Positions 29,622-38,870 of a stretch of 64,000 nucleotides of DNA are shown piece by piece; position 1 is the stretch's first letter, and every line of letters starts with the position of its first letter. This stretch comes from Duganella sp. Leaf126 (lineage in GTDB: Bacteria > Pseudomonadota > Gammaproteobacteria > Burkholderiales > Burkholderiaceae_D). Position numbers and translations under genes: made by a program. The stretch lies in NCBI RefSeq assembly GCF_001423125.1, contig NZ_LMNW01000001.1, positions 483,433 through 547,432 on the forward strand. Direction: 5' to 3'. The notes under the pieces were generated by a model. The model ran no database searches and was not told the origin of the DNA. It was given only the letters and a program-made list of their open reading frames with translations.

Positions 29622-31076
29622 TTACTTGTTGACGACCTGACCGACCTTGACGATCCGCAGCGCATTGGTGCCGCCGGCATACCCCATGCGCGAACCCCAG
29701 GTGACCACGATGATGTCATCCTTCTTGACGATGCCGCGCGCCACCAGCAGCTCTTCGGCCTGGCGCATCACGGTCGCGCTGTCGCCGGCCTGGGCCAGGT
29801 TGAACGCCTTGACGTTGCGGTACAGCGAGGCTTTGCGCTCGGTCACCACGCTTGGCGTCAGCGCGTAGATCGGCGTGTCGATGTTGTGACGGCTCATCCA
29901 CAGCGCCGTGGAACCGGACTCGGTCAGCGCCACAATCGCCTTCACTTCCAGGTGATGCGAGGTAAACAGGGCCGCGTAGGCGATCGACTGGTCGATGCGG
30001 GTAAACGTGGCGTTGAGGAAGTCGGCGTCGAGCTTGTTGTACTCGGACTGCTCGGCTTCCACGCAGATGGCTGCCATCATTTCCACCGTCTCGATCGGGT
30101 AGCGGCCCGAGGCCGTTTCCGCCGACGTCATCACCGCATCGGTGCCGTCCAGCACCGCGTTGGCCACGTCCGACACTTCGGCGCGCGTGGGCACGGCGTT
30201 GAAAATCATCGATTCCATCATCTGCGTGGCCGTAATGGCCAGCTTGTTCGATTCGCGCGCCATGCGGATCATGCGCTTCTGCAGCGCCGGCACGGCCGCG
30301 TTGCCCACTTCCACCGCCAGGTCGCCACGGGCGACCATGATGCCGTCGGACGCGTCGAGGATGTCCTGCAGCACCGGAATCGCTTCCGCGCGCTCGATCT
30401 TGGCGATCATCATCGGCTTGTGGCCGTACGGCTCGCCGGCGATATTGGCCAGCTGGCGCGCCATTTCCATGTCGGTCGCGCTTTTCGGGAACGAGATCGC
30501 CAGGTAATCGCACTGGAAGCTCATCGCGGTCTTGATGTCTTCCATGTCCTTGGCGGTCAGCGCTGGCGCGGTCAGGCCGCCGCCCTGGCGGTTGATGCCC
30601 TTGTTGTTGGACAGCTCGCCGCCGATCTTGACGGTGGTGAAGATCTCGCTGCCGACCACCTTGTCCACCACCAGTACGATCAGGCCGTCGTTGAGCAGCA
30701 GCTTGTCGTCGGGACGCACGTCCTGCGGCAGCGCCTTGTAATCGAGGCCCACGCGTTCCTGGTTGCCCAGCTCGCCGTTCTCGCCCCACTTGGCGTCGAG
30801 AATGAACTTGTCGCCGTTGGCCAGTTCGATCTTGCTGTTTTCAAATTTGCCGACACGAATCTTCGGTCCCTGCATGTCGGCCATGATCGCCACTTCGCGG
30901 CCGCATTCGGCAGCCGCTTCGCGCACCAGGCGGGCGCGGTCGATATGGTCTTGTGCCTTGCCGTGCGAGAAGTTCAGGCGAACGACATCGACGCCGGCGC
31001 GGATCATCTTGACCAGGACATTGAAATCGGTGGAAGCGGGACCGATCGTGGCGACAATTTTGGTGCTACGGGACAT
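29622..31076 (-). CDS. pyk: Pyruvate kinase
   Basis: This 484-residue enzyme converts phosphoenolpyruvate and ADP to pyruvate and ATP. It has KIVATIGPAS at the N-terminus, RLNFSHGKAQDH, MADMQGPKIRVGKF, the catalytic Lys region MIAKIERAEAI, MVARGDLAVE and ATQMMESMI. A C-terminal regulatory domain is present (ALTESGSTALWMSRH). Two HexR-like palindromes cover its promoter. It lies downstream of pgk and upstream of fbaA. Confidence 0.96.
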   Translation of the reverse strand: MSRSTKIVATIGPASTDFNVLVKMIRAGVDVVRLNFSHGKAQDHIDRARLVREAAAECGREVAIMADMQGPKIRVGKFENSKIELANGDKFILDAKWGENGELGNQERVGLDYKALPQDVRPDDKLLLNDGLIVLVVDKVVGSEIFTTVKIGGELSNNKGINRQGGGLTAPALTAKDMEDIKTAMSFQCDYLAISFPKSATDMEMARQLANIAGEPYGHKPMMIAKIERAEAIPVLQDILDASDGIMVARGDLAVEVGNAAVPALQKRMIRMARESNKLAITATQMMESMIFNAVPTRAEVSDVANAVLDGTDAVMTSAETASGRYPIETVEMMAAICVEAEQSEYNKLDADFLNATFTRIDQSIAYAALFTSHHLEVKAIVALTESGSTALWMSRHNIDTPIYALTPSVVTERKASLYRNVKAFNLAQAGDSATVMRQAEELLVARGIVKKDDIIVVTWGSRMGYAGGTNALRIVKVGQVVNK

Positions 31077-31158
31077 AGTATTCCTTGAGCGAGGTGGTCA
31101 TGCGAACAGTTTCCGCACCGGGCAGAAACCAGAAAAATGCTGCGTCATCGACAATCAA

Positions 31159-31173
31159 TGTAGCCAGACTACA
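31159..31173. promoter_or_regulatory. HexR-like operator 1 upstream of pyk
   Basis: TGTAGCCAGACTACA is TGTA-N7-TACA with one more complementary pair inside, matching the outline of the HexR site (TGTAATTAAATTACA). It lies near the likely -10 of pyk; a TTGACA -35 on the minus strand is at 31208-31203. Confidence 0.5.
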
Positions 31174-31179
31174 AAACTT

Positions 31180-31194
31180 TGTAGCATTCTTACA
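31180..31194. promoter_or_regulatory. HexR-like operator 2 upstream of pyk
   Basis: TGTAGCATTCTTACA repeats the TGTA-N7-TACA pattern 21 bases from the first site centre to centre, so both would lie on the same DNA face. It sits between the -35 and -10 of the inferred pyk promoter. Confidence 0.5.
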
Positions 31195-31285
31195 AAAATC
31201 ATTGTCAAACACTGACATAACAGCGATTTTACTGGTAAATCACTACACGCACGACCCTGCTATCGACGAAACTTTTCCGACTTAT

Positions 31286-32503
31286 TTATTGCGCTGCAGC
31301 GCGCTGGGTCAGGATCTCGACCGCAGGCAAGGTTTTACCTTCCAGGAATTCCAGGAAGGCGCCGCCGCCGGTCGAGATATAGCCGATCTTGTCGGTGATG
31401 TCGTACTTGGCGATCGCGGCCAGGGTGTCGCCACCGCCGGCGATCGAGAACGCCTTCGAGTCGGCAATCGCCAGCGCCAGGGTTTTCGTGCCTTCGCCGA
31501 ACTGGTCGAATTCGAAAACGCCCACCGGGCCGTTCCAGACGATGGTGCCGGCGGCGCCGATCTGGTCGGCCAGCATGGCGGCAGTTTTCGGGCCGATGTC
31601 GAGGATCATGTCGTCGTCCGCCACGTCGGCCACGTCCTTGACGGTGGCGGCAGCGGTGGCCGAGAATTCCTTGGCGCATACCACGTCCACGGGAATCGGC
31701 ACGGTGGCGCCGCGCTTGGCCATGAGCTCGATGATCGCTTTCGCTTCATCGACCAGCTCGTTTTCCACCAGCGACTTGCCGATGTTCAGGCCGGTAGCCT
31801 TCATGAAGGTGTTGGCAATGCCGCCGCCGACGATCAGGTTGTCCACCTTGTCGGCCAGCGCTTTCAGGATCGACAGCTTGGACGACACTTTCGAGCCGGC
31901 GACGATGGCCAGCAGCGGACGGGCCGGCGCACCGAGCGCCTTGCCCAGTGCGTCGAGCTCGGCCGCCAGCAGCGGGCCGGCAGCCGCCACCGGGGCGAAC
32001 TTGGCGATGCCGTGGGTCGAGGCTTCGGCGCGGTGCGCGGTGCCGAACGCATCGTTGACATAGATGTCGCACAGCTTGGCCATTTTCTGCGCCAGCTCGT
32101 CGGCGTTCTTCTTTTCGCCCTTGTTCACCCGCACATTTTCCAGCAGCACGACCTGGCCCGGCTGCAGATTGTCGAGACCGGCGCCATCGACCCAGTCCTG
32201 CTTCAATTCGACCGGCTGGCCCAGCAGTTCCGACAGGCGCGCGGCGACCGGCGCCAGGCTGTCTTCGGGCTTGAATTCGCCTTCGGTCGGGCGACCGAGG
32301 TGGGAGGTAACCATGACCTTGGCGCCGGCGGCAGCCGCAGCGCGGATCGCCGGCACCGAGGCGCGGATGCGCGTATCTTCGGTGATCTTGCCCGCATCAT
32401 CCTGCGGCACGTTCAAGTCGGCACGGATGAATACGCGCTTGCCCTGCAGGGCATTTTGGTCGATCAGATCTTGCAGACGGATAAAATTGAGCACAGCGGA
32501 CAT
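31286..32503 (-). CDS. pgk: Phosphoglycerate kinase
   Basis: This 405-residue glycolytic enzyme transfers phosphate from 1,3-bisphosphoglycerate to ADP. Motifs are [68 protein letters not shown] and the terminal [12 protein letters not shown] with [18 protein letters not shown]. It is upstream of pyk on the same strand, with 209 bases between them that carry the pyk promoter. Confidence 0.96.
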   Translation of the reverse strand: MSAVLNFIRLQDLIDQNALQGKRVFIRADLNVPQDDAGKITEDTRIRASVPAIRAAAAAGAKVMVTSHLGRPTEGEFKPEDSLAPVAARLSELLGQPVELKQDWVDGAGLDNLQPGQVVLLENVRVNKGEKKNADELAQKMAKLCDIYVNDAFGTAHRAEASTHGIAKFAPVAAAGPLLAAELDALGKALGAPARPLLAIVAGSKVSSKLSILKALADKVDNLIVGGGIANTFMKATGLNIGKSLVENELVDEAKAIIELMAKRGATVPIPVDVVCAKEFSATAAATVKDVADVADDDMILDIGPKTAAMLADQIGAAGTIVWNGPVGVFEFDQFGEGTKTLALAIADSKAFSIAGGGDTLAAIAKYDITDKIGYISTGGGAFLEFLEGKTLPAVEILTQRAAAQ

Positions 32504-32595
32504 GGCAACCCGTTAGTTGAGTGATAAGAAGGCGCTATTCTACCGCAAGGCTGGCGTGATTTAATTGTTATTGAAATACAGGAACAGCCCTCGAC

Positions 32596-32925
32596 CTAAA
32601 CCCAGAAAAGCCTTAACAACGTGAAACACACCATGCCGAAAATAATCGTTTCCAGCATATTGCGACGCAGCAAATAATAGAGTGTGGCTGCGATTCCAGA
32701 CAGCAATTTGATATTGGTCAAATCAAGCACCACTTGACCGCCCGGCGCCAGCACCAGGTCCGGGCCGATGATGGCGGCCAGCGCGCAGGCCGGTGCGTAC
32801 CGGAGCATGGCCTGCACCCGCTTCGGAATGTTAATGTGGTGGCCGATCAGCCAGAGCGAACTGCGCGCAGTCGCCGTGGCCAGCACCAGCGCGCCGATCA
32901 CGATCCAGATCTCGAGATCAGACAT
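32596..32925 (-). CDS. azlD: AzlD-family membrane subunit of branched-chain amino acid exporter
   Basis: This 109-residue inner-membrane protein has three to four hydrophobic helices and the AzlD-type features RYAPACALAAIIGPDLVL. It overlaps the end of azlC by eight bases and works with it. The family exports branched-chain amino acids or analogues. The second hydrophobic helix region, TARSSLWLIG, is followed by a short basic loop (NIPKRVQ). Confidence 0.87.
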   Translation of the reverse strand: MSDLEIWIVIGALVLATATARSSLWLIGHHINIPKRVQAMLRYAPACALAAIIGPDLVLAPGGQVVLDLTNIKLLSGIAATLYYLLRRNMLETIIFGMVCFTLLRLFWV

Positions 32926-33652
32926 GGCCGCTCCCCCGGCGCGCAGTCACGCTCTCGACCAGCATGGCCGCGCCCATGCCGGCCACCACCGCCACCAGCA
33001 GGCCCAGTTTATACGGCAGACCGAACGCCGCCACCGCCACCGCACCGGCCACCAGCACGCCGCACAGCGCGGGCACGCCGGCGATCAGGGGAATCATCAC
33101 GCACACGATGGCCAGCGTGCCGGCAAAGCCGAGCCCCCACTCGGGCGGCACCGTGCTGCCCAGGCAGATGCCGGCGATGGAGCCGACCTGCCACGCCGAC
33201 CAGTTCGGGTAGATCAGCCCTTTCAGATAGGACAGCTTGCCCGCCTGCGGCGCCGTGTCCGGGTATTTTTGCAGGAACAAGGCCACTGCCAGGTCGCCCG
33301 AGATATAGCCGAGCAGCAGGCGCTGGCGCCATGGCAGGTGGGCAAAGTGCGGCGCCAGCAGCGCGGAAAAGATCACGAAGCGCAGGTTGACCACCACGGC
33401 CGTCAGAAAGATCACCGAGACCGGTGCGCCGCTGGCAATCAGGGGCAGCGCTGCCAGCTGCGCCGAGCCGGCAAACACCAGCAGGGTCATGGCCAGCGCC
33501 TGCGGTACCGACAGGCCCGATTTGACCATCGCCACACCGACCACCAGGCCCCAGGCGGCAATACCGAACAGCGTGGGCAGGCCGGTGCGCAGGGCCTCGC
33601 GCCAGGCCTGCGGGTGGTGCCGGTCCAGGGCGTGCAAGGGAGTGTTGGGCAT
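32918..33652 (-). CDS. azlC: AzlC-family permease of branched-chain amino acid exporter
   Basis: This 244-residue protein is the larger membrane subunit, with about seven helices. It has the family features FGIAAWGLVVGVAMVKSGLS, MTLLVFAGSAQLAALPLI and AVVVNLRFVIFSALLAPHF. Translation likely starts at MPNTPLHALD; in-frame codons further upstream are not supported. It is the promoter-proximal gene of azlCD, divergent from the small zinc-finger gene. Confidence 0.9.
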   Translation of the reverse strand: MPNTPLHALDRHHPQAWREALRTGLPTLFGIAAWGLVVGVAMVKSGLSVPQALAMTLLVFAGSAQLAALPLIASGAPVSVIFLTAVVVNLRFVIFSALLAPHFAHLPWRQRLLLGYISGDLAVALFLQKYPDTAPQAGKLSYLKGLIYPNWSAWQVGSIAGICLGSTVPPEWGLGFAGTLAIVCVMIPLIAGVPALCGVLVAGAVAVAAFGLPYKLGLLVAVVAGMGAAMLVESVTARRGSGHV

Positions 33653-33786
33653 GAAAAAGGTGTGGCATTCCTGCCACATAGCAGGGTTCGCCAAGAAGGG
33701 AGAGGCGCTATTTTACCGATGATTTTTGCGCACTGCGCGAATCCGTTAAAATCGTGGTTTTCCCTTGCCTTCGGAGCCCGCATAAC

Positions 33787-33990
33787 ATGACCGCCCAACC
33801 CACCAACGCAGCCGCCGCAGTTGAACTCGACGGCAAGGACCTGCCGGCGCACTGCCCCAACCCGGCCATGCCGCTGTGGTCGTCGCACCCGCGCGTGTTC
33901 CTCGAATTCGACCACCACGGCAGCGCCAAGTGCCCGTATTGCGGCACCGCCTACCGCCTGAAACCGGGCACCGTCGTCGGCCACCACTAA
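33787..33990 (+). CDS. Small CHCC zinc-finger protein
   Basis: This 67-residue protein has the zf-CHCC layout: a Cys and His in LPAHCPNPAMPLWSSHPRVF, then KCPYCGTAYRLKPG with C-x2-C. The family includes bacterial relatives of the mitochondrial complex I subunit NDUFS6. It is common upstream of other small conserved genes in Burkholderiales. Start is the ATG at 33787 that gives the compact family size. Its role is not known. Confidence 0.82.
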   Translation: MTAQPTNAAAAVELDGKDLPAHCPNPAMPLWSSHPRVFLEFDHHGSAKCPYCGTAYRLKPGTVVGHH

Positions 33991-34023
33991 GTCCCTTGTT
34001 GCCCATTGCCCGGAATTTGCAGC

Positions 34024-34452
34024 ATGCCCAATAAACGTCTCAAACAGATGAACGGCAGCGCTGCCGAAACCGAAGCGGCGTTCTACGATGCCCTCAACCG
34101 GGCCGATGTCGATGCGCTGATGGCCCTGTGGGCCGACGACGACGAGATCGTCTGCATCCACCCGGGCGGCCCGCGCCTGATCGGCCATGCCGCCATCCGC
34201 ACCGCGTGGGAGGCGATCCTGGCGCAGGGCGGCCTGCAGATCCTGCCGTCGCAGCTGCACGAAACCCACACGCTGATGAGTTCGGTCCACACGGTGGTCG
34301 AAGGCACGACTGCCGCCAGCGGCGAGCCGGCGCACCTGCTGGCGACCAATGTCTACAGCAAAACGCCGCGCGGCTGGCGCATCGTGCTGCACCACGTATC
34401 GATCGCGCCCGGCCCCGCGCCTGTCGATCCGCAGGCGCAAATCCTGCACTGA
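34024..34452 (+). CDS. SnoaL/NTF2-like protein
   Basis: This 142-residue protein has an NTF2-like cone fold: helix AFYDALNRADVDALMALWADD, then CIHPGGPRLIGHAAIRTAWEAI and a C-terminal sheet ending RIVLHHVSIAPGP. Such proteins often assist or mimic ketosteroid-isomerase-type chemistry, and this subgroup with DEIVCIHPGG is uncharacterised. It lies 33 bases after the zinc-finger gene and 9 before the hydrolase, probably one operon. Confidence 0.75.
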   Translation: MPNKRLKQMNGSAAETEAAFYDALNRADVDALMALWADDDEIVCIHPGGPRLIGHAAIRTAWEAILAQGGLQILPSQLHETHTLMSSVHTVVEGTTAASGEPAHLLATNVYSKTPRGWRIVLHHVSIAPGPAPVDPQAQILH

Positions 34453-34461
34453 CCGCCCGCA

Positions 34462-35445
34462 GTGAACTACCCCGCACCGTTGTGGCTGCCCGGCGGCCAC
34501 CTGCAAACCATTTATCCCGCCAAGTGCATCGCCAGACCGGCCGTGCGCTACCGGCGCGAGCGCTGGGATGCACCGGACGGCGACTTTATCGACGTCGATG
34601 TGGTCGACGGGACGCCGGGCCAGCCGCTGGTGATCCTGTTTCACGGACTGGAAGGCTCGTCCGACAGCCATTACGCGCGCGCGCTGATGGCGGCCGTGGC
34701 CGCGCGCGGCTGGACCGGCGCGGTGCCGCATTTTCGCGGCTGCTCGGGCGAGGCCAACCGCGCGCCGCGCTTCTACCACTCGGGCGACGCCGCCGAGGTG
34801 GACTGGATCGTGCGCCGCCTGCACGCCCGCCACGCCGGACCATGCTACGCCGTCGGCGTCTCGCTCGGCGGCAACGCCCTGTTGCGCTGGCTCGGCGAAT
34901 CGCAGCACCAGGCCGATTTCATCGCTGCCGCCTGCGCGATATCGGCGCCGCTGGACCTGGCCCAGGGCGGCGCCGCGCTGTCGCGCGGCTTCAACCGCGT
35001 GTACACGCGCATGTTCCTGCAAACGCTCAAGCCCAAGTGCATCGCCAAGCTCGACCAGTTCCCCGGCCTGTACGACCGCGAAGCACTGCGCGCCGCGCGC
35101 GACCTGTACGCGTTCGACAACGTGGTGACCGCCCCGCTGCACGGCTACCGCGACACCGACGATTACTGGGACCGCGCCAGCGCCAAGCACATCCTCGGCG
35201 ACATCACCGTGCCCACGCTGGTGCTCAACGCGAAGAACGATCCCTTCCTGCCCGGCCGCCACCTGCCGCAACGTGCGGCGCCGAAGGTGGTGCTCGCGTA
35301 TCCTGAACATGGTGGCCACGTGGGCTTTGCGGTGGGCGCACTGCCCGGCAGGCTGGACTGGCTACCGCAGCGCGTGCTGCAGTTTTTCGACGGCGCCGAC
35401 GATCAACGAGACAGCGAACCTGAAGGACGGCTGAAACATGGGTGA
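34462..35445 (+). CDS. YheT-family alpha/beta hydrolase
   Basis: This 327-residue protein belongs to the YheT/ABHD family. PLWLPGGHLQTIYPA at the N-terminus is diagnostic. The oxyanion-side strand is VILFHGLEGSSDSHYA, the nucleophile is in AVGVSLGGNALLRW, and acid and base residues lie in NAKNDPFLPG and PEHGGHVGF. Substrate is unknown; relatives hydrolyse short esters. It uses a GTG start at 34462 right after the NTF2-like gene. Confidence 0.87.
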   Translation: MNYPAPLWLPGGHLQTIYPAKCIARPAVRYRRERWDAPDGDFIDVDVVDGTPGQPLVILFHGLEGSSDSHYARALMAAVAARGWTGAVPHFRGCSGEANRAPRFYHSGDAAEVDWIVRRLHARHAGPCYAVGVSLGGNALLRWLGESQHQADFIAAACAISAPLDLAQGGAALSRGFNRVYTRMFLQTLKPKCIAKLDQFPGLYDREALRAARDLYAFDNVVTAPLHGYRDTDDYWDRASAKHILGDITVPTLVLNAKNDPFLPGRHLPQRAAPKVVLAYPEHGGHVGFAVGALPGRLDWLPQRVLQFFDGADDQRDSEPEGRLKHG

Positions 35446-35450
35446 GATGA

Positions 35451-36044
35451 ATGGATGAGATAGTCCGGCAGGCACTGGCCAAGTGGCCCGACGTACCCCA
35501 TTGCTACGGCTGGCTGGCGCTCGACGCACGCGGCCACTGGCGCATGCGCGACGAGCGCGCCCAGCACCTCGAGCTGCCCGGCGACAAGCTGACCAACGCT
35601 GCCCTGGTCGGCTTCATCAACCGCAATTACGCTGCCGACCAACGCGGCTGCTGGTACTTCCAGAACGGTCCCCAGCGCGTGTACGTGCAGCTGGCGGCAA
35701 CGCCCTACATCGTGCGCACCGATCCTGCCGCCGGCTGGCTGCTGCACACGGGCACGGCGATGCCCGCCATTGAGACGGTGGCGCTGACCGGTGACGGTGC
35801 GCTGGTCGTGGCCGGAAACGATGTCGTGGCCCAGCTCGACGACCGCGACATCGCCCAGGTCTTGCCGCGCCTGCGGCTGCACGGCGTACCGGTCAGCGAC
35901 GAGGCGCTGCTGGCCTGGCTCGACGATCCGGCGGCGCCGCTGATGCTGGCCGATGGCGACCGCCAGCTCGCCGTCGAACGCGTGCACGCCGATCAGCTGG
36001 GCCGGCGCTTCGGTTTCATCAGCGTGCCCACTGCTGCCGGCTAG
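35451..36044 (+). CDS. Conserved hypothetical protein (DUF2946-like, tentative)
   Basis: This 197-residue protein starts with MDEIVRQALAKWPDVPHCYG and continues with WLALDARGHWRMRDE, a pattern I associate with a conserved betaproteobacterial family of unknown function. It has no signal peptide or membrane segment. The middle contains GCWYFQNGPQRVYVQLAATP and the C-terminus ERVHADQLGRRFGFI. It begins five bases after the hydrolase stop, so it is co-transcribed. The 66-bp tandem array starts about 195 bases after its stop. Confidence 0.7.
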   Translation: MDEIVRQALAKWPDVPHCYGWLALDARGHWRMRDERAQHLELPGDKLTNAALVGFINRNYAADQRGCWYFQNGPQRVYVQLAATPYIVRTDPAAGWLLHTGTAMPAIETVALTGDGALVVAGNDVVAQLDDRDIAQVLPRLRLHGVPVSDEALLAWLDDPAAPLMLADGDRQLAVERVHADQLGRRFGFISVPTAAG

Positions 36045-36239
36045 CGGCGCGATGCTTGCCGAACCGGAAGTGCTGCAGCGCTGCGGTGCGCGGTCGGTGC
36101 GCGGTCGGTGCGAGGCCGGGCCTGCCGGCACACGTCCCCGTCGCTGCACCCTGCCGGCCTTCGAGGCATTGACACGTCTGCCGAGACTGTCGTCCACGAC
36201 GGCCGTGGCCCGATGTCGCGCCGTCGCTGCCGCAAGCTG

Positions 36240-36905
36240 ACCAGGCCAAGCGTCGCCTTCCTGCCGACACGGTCGCCTGTGTGACGGCGGTGACCTGACT
36301 TTCTGCCGCCGCTGGGCTACGCTGGTCTGCCGACACAGTCGCCTGCGTGATGGCGGTGACCAGACTTTCCGCCGTCGCTGGGGTATGCCGTCCTGCCGAC
36401 ACGGTCGCCTGGGTGATGGCGGTGGACCAGACTTTCCCCATCACTGGGGTACGCCGGCCTGCCCACACGGTCGCCTGCATGACGGCGGAAGCCAGACTTT
36501 CCGTCGTCGCTGGGGTATGCCGTCCTGCCGACACGGTCGCCTGGGTGATGGCGGTGGACCAGACTTTCCCCATCACTGGGGTACGCTGGCCTGCCCACAC
36601 GGTCGCCTGCATGACGGCGGAAGCCAGACTTTCCGTCGTCGCTGGGGTATGCCGTCCCGACGACACGGTCGCCTGGGTGATGGCACTGGACCAGACTTTC
36701 CCCATCACTGGGGTACGCTGGCCTGCCCACACGGTCGCCTGCATGACGGCGGAAGCCAGACTTTCCGCCATCACTGGGGTATGCGGTCACGCCGAAACGG
36801 TCACCTGTTTGAAGGCGAGGCCGGACTTACTGCCGTCGTTGGCGTACGCTGGCCTGCGGGCACGGTCGCCTGCGTGACGGCGGCGACCGGACTGTCCGTC
36901 ATCGC
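36240..36905. repeat. Tandem array of about ten 66-bp units (132-bp higher order)
   Basis: Units begin with GACTTTCC or a variant at 36297, 36363, 36430, 36495, 36562, 36627, 36694, 36759, 36824 and 36890, giving spacings of 65-67 bases. Two alternating unit types (67 + 65) form an exact 132-base period at 36363-36759. A common core is ACACGGTCGCCTG. The array fills most of the 941-base interval between the convergent ends of the DUF gene and the BepA-like gene. Because 66 and 132 are multiples of three, long open frames appear on both strands, but none has a ribosome site; I regard it as non-coding. The rest of the interval (36045-36239, 36906-36985) shows no gene, only a degenerate REP-like sequence at 36931-36955. 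Confidence 0.85.
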
Positions 36906-36985
36906 CGGGGGACGCAGGCCTGCCCACCTCGTCGTCTCTGCGAAGGCACGAACCGCCGACCGCCAGCGCCATGGCGACGGACGCT

Positions 36986-38794
36986 CTAGCGCGACCAGCC
37001 GTCGCTGTCCGGCCGTTGCCGCAGGCGCTCGAACGGGTCGCTGCGTTGATGCAGGCGGCCCGACGGATCGGTCCAGTCCCTGTCGCTGTCGCCGGCGGCG
37101 CCATTGAGACCGTTGGCACCGTTACCGGCGTTGCTGCCGCTGCCACCATTGCCGCCATTACTGCTGCGCAGCTCGGCCTTGAACGCCGGCTGCGACGCCA
37201 GGTCTTTCTTGGCCTTGTCGCCCATCGCCTCGCGCTGGCGCGCCTGCCACTCGCGCTCGCGCGCATCGATCAGGGCCTGGTCATAGAACGAGGCGTCGGG
37301 CGCCTTGCGCGCCAGACTGAGCTGGTCCAGCGCCGACAGCGTGCCCCCTTGCAGCATGTACGATTCGGCCAGCGCAATGTGCTGCAAGGCGATCTTGCCC
37401 TGCTTGGAATACACCTGCGCCAGGTAATCGAAGACTTCCGGTTCGTCGCGGTAAAGCTGGGCCTGGTCGCGCAGGTAGCTGTCCGCCTCGTCGTACTTGC
37501 CGGCAGCGATCATGGCTTCGGCATACAGGTGCGATACCGTGCGCGACAGCGGAAACTTCTGCTGCGCTGCTTTGGCTTCGGCCAGGCCCTGGGCAATCGA
37601 GGCCGGATCGTCGGTCTTGCCCAGCTTGATTTCGATCGAGGTGGTGACGAAGATCGCATCGGACGCCGGCTTGGGCGCGGCGCTGAACGTGCCGGCCGGC
37701 GGCGGCTTGTTGAAGGTACCGCGCGCCTTGTCCAGCCACAGCTGGGCGCTGGCCGGGTCGCCATTCTTGAGCGACCAGAACGCCATGCCATACTGGCCGG
37801 CCGTCAGCTGGTAGCGGTTTTCCTGCTTCATCTGCTGTTCGAAGAATTGCCTGGCCTCGGCCATGTCCTGCGCGCCTTGCGCCTGCAACACGCGCGCGCG
37901 CGAGCGCACCAGGTAAAACTCCAGGCTGTCGGCGCGCTGTTTATACGGCTGCTCGCGGATGCGCGCCTGGATGTCGGCGATGCGCTCGGTGGTCAAAGGG
38001 TGGGTTTGCAGATAGGCCGGCACCAGGTCGCTGTAATTGCGCGTGGCCGACTGCATGCGCTGGAAGAACGCCACCATGCCGGTCGTATCAAAGCCGGCTT
38101 CGCCCATGATCTGGAAGCCAATGCGGTCGGCCTCGCGCTCGGCATCGCGGCCGAAATTGAGCTGGCGCTGCATCGCCAGCCCCTGCCCGCCCAGGAACAC
38201 ACCCATTGCCGCATCGCCGCCAGCGCGCGAAGCCAGCGCGGCCAGGATCATGGCCGCCAGCGGGATCAGCGCATCCTGCTTTTGCTGGCCGATCGAGCGG
38301 GCAATATGACGCTGCACCACGTGGCCGATCTCGTGCCCCATCACCGACGCCAGCTCCGACTCGCTCTGCGCGGCCAGCAGCAGGCCCGAGTGCACGGCGA
38401 TGAAGCCGCCGGGCAGCGCGAAGGCATTGAGCTGGGGATCGCGCACCGCGAAAAAGTAATAGTCGTAATTGGCTTCGCCGCGCGCGCCCGGGCGCGCCGC
38501 CACCAGCGCGTTACCGAAGTTGTTCAGGTATTCGAGGATGGGGCCGTCGTCGAGGAAATCGCGGTCACGGCGGATGTCGCGCATGATTTCTTCGCCGATC
38601 TTGCGTTCCGTAATCGGCGACAGGTCCTGGCGCTCGGCATCGCCCAGCGTCGGCAGGTTGGGAATCCTGGCCGGCGCCAGCGCGGTTTGCGCCAGCGCCA
38701 GCGGCATCGCGATCGACAAGGCCGCCACGGCCACGCGCAGGCTCAGGCGCAGGGGACGGCGGGCGCGGGGTAGGAGGCGGTGTTTTGATTTCAC
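36986..38794 (-). CDS. bepA: BepA-like M48 metalloprotease with TPR domain
   Basis: This 602-residue periplasmic protein has an N-terminal signal sequence (hydrophobic to about residue 40). The M48 zinc site is HEIGH at 154-158 with the third ligand Glu221 in EREADRIGF. The C-terminal half is helical TPR repeats (about 300-540), then a Gly/Asn-rich tail (SNGGNGGSGSNAGNGANG). BepA/YfgC proteins chaperone or degrade outer-membrane proteins such as LptD. The start is a GTG at 38794. The Gly/Asn tail and the charged end LHQRSDPFERLRQRPD exceed the E. coli length of 487. Confidence 0.88.
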   Translation of the reverse strand: MKSKHRLLPRARRPLRLSLRVAVAALSIAMPLALAQTALAPARIPNLPTLGDAERQDLSPITERKIGEEIMRDIRRDRDFLDDGPILEYLNNFGNALVAARPGARGEANYDYYFFAVRDPQLNAFALPGGFIAVHSGLLLAAQSESELASVMGHEIGHVVQRHIARSIGQQKQDALIPLAAMILAALASRAGGDAAMGVFLGGQGLAMQRQLNFGRDAEREADRIGFQIMGEAGFDTTGMVAFFQRMQSATRNYSDLVPAYLQTHPLTTERIADIQARIREQPYKQRADSLEFYLVRSRARVLQAQGAQDMAEARQFFEQQMKQENRYQLTAGQYGMAFWSLKNGDPASAQLWLDKARGTFNKPPPAGTFSAAPKPASDAIFVTTSIEIKLGKTDDPASIAQGLAEAKAAQQKFPLSRTVSHLYAEAMIAAGKYDEADSYLRDQAQLYRDEPEVFDYLAQVYSKQGKIALQHIALAESYMLQGGTLSALDQLSLARKAPDASFYDQALIDAREREWQARQREAMGDKAKKDLASQPAFKAELRSSNGGNGGSGSNAGNGANGLNGAAGDSDRDWTDPSGRLHQRSDPFERLRQRPDSDGWSR

Positions 38795-38870
38795 GGTGCT
38801 ATGATACCCGCAACCGGGGCGCCGGCCCACTGCCGCGCCCATCCGAACATCCTCGCCACCGACGCCATCC

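Noticed and set aside
36019-36774. 251-codon open frame on the minus strand across the tandem array (and similar frames on the plus strand)
   Set aside because: No ribosome site or promoter; open frames on both strands are explained by unit lengths divisible by three and high GC.
36240-36905. CRISPR array
   Set aside because: Units are contiguous and similar throughout, with no unique spacers and no cas genes.
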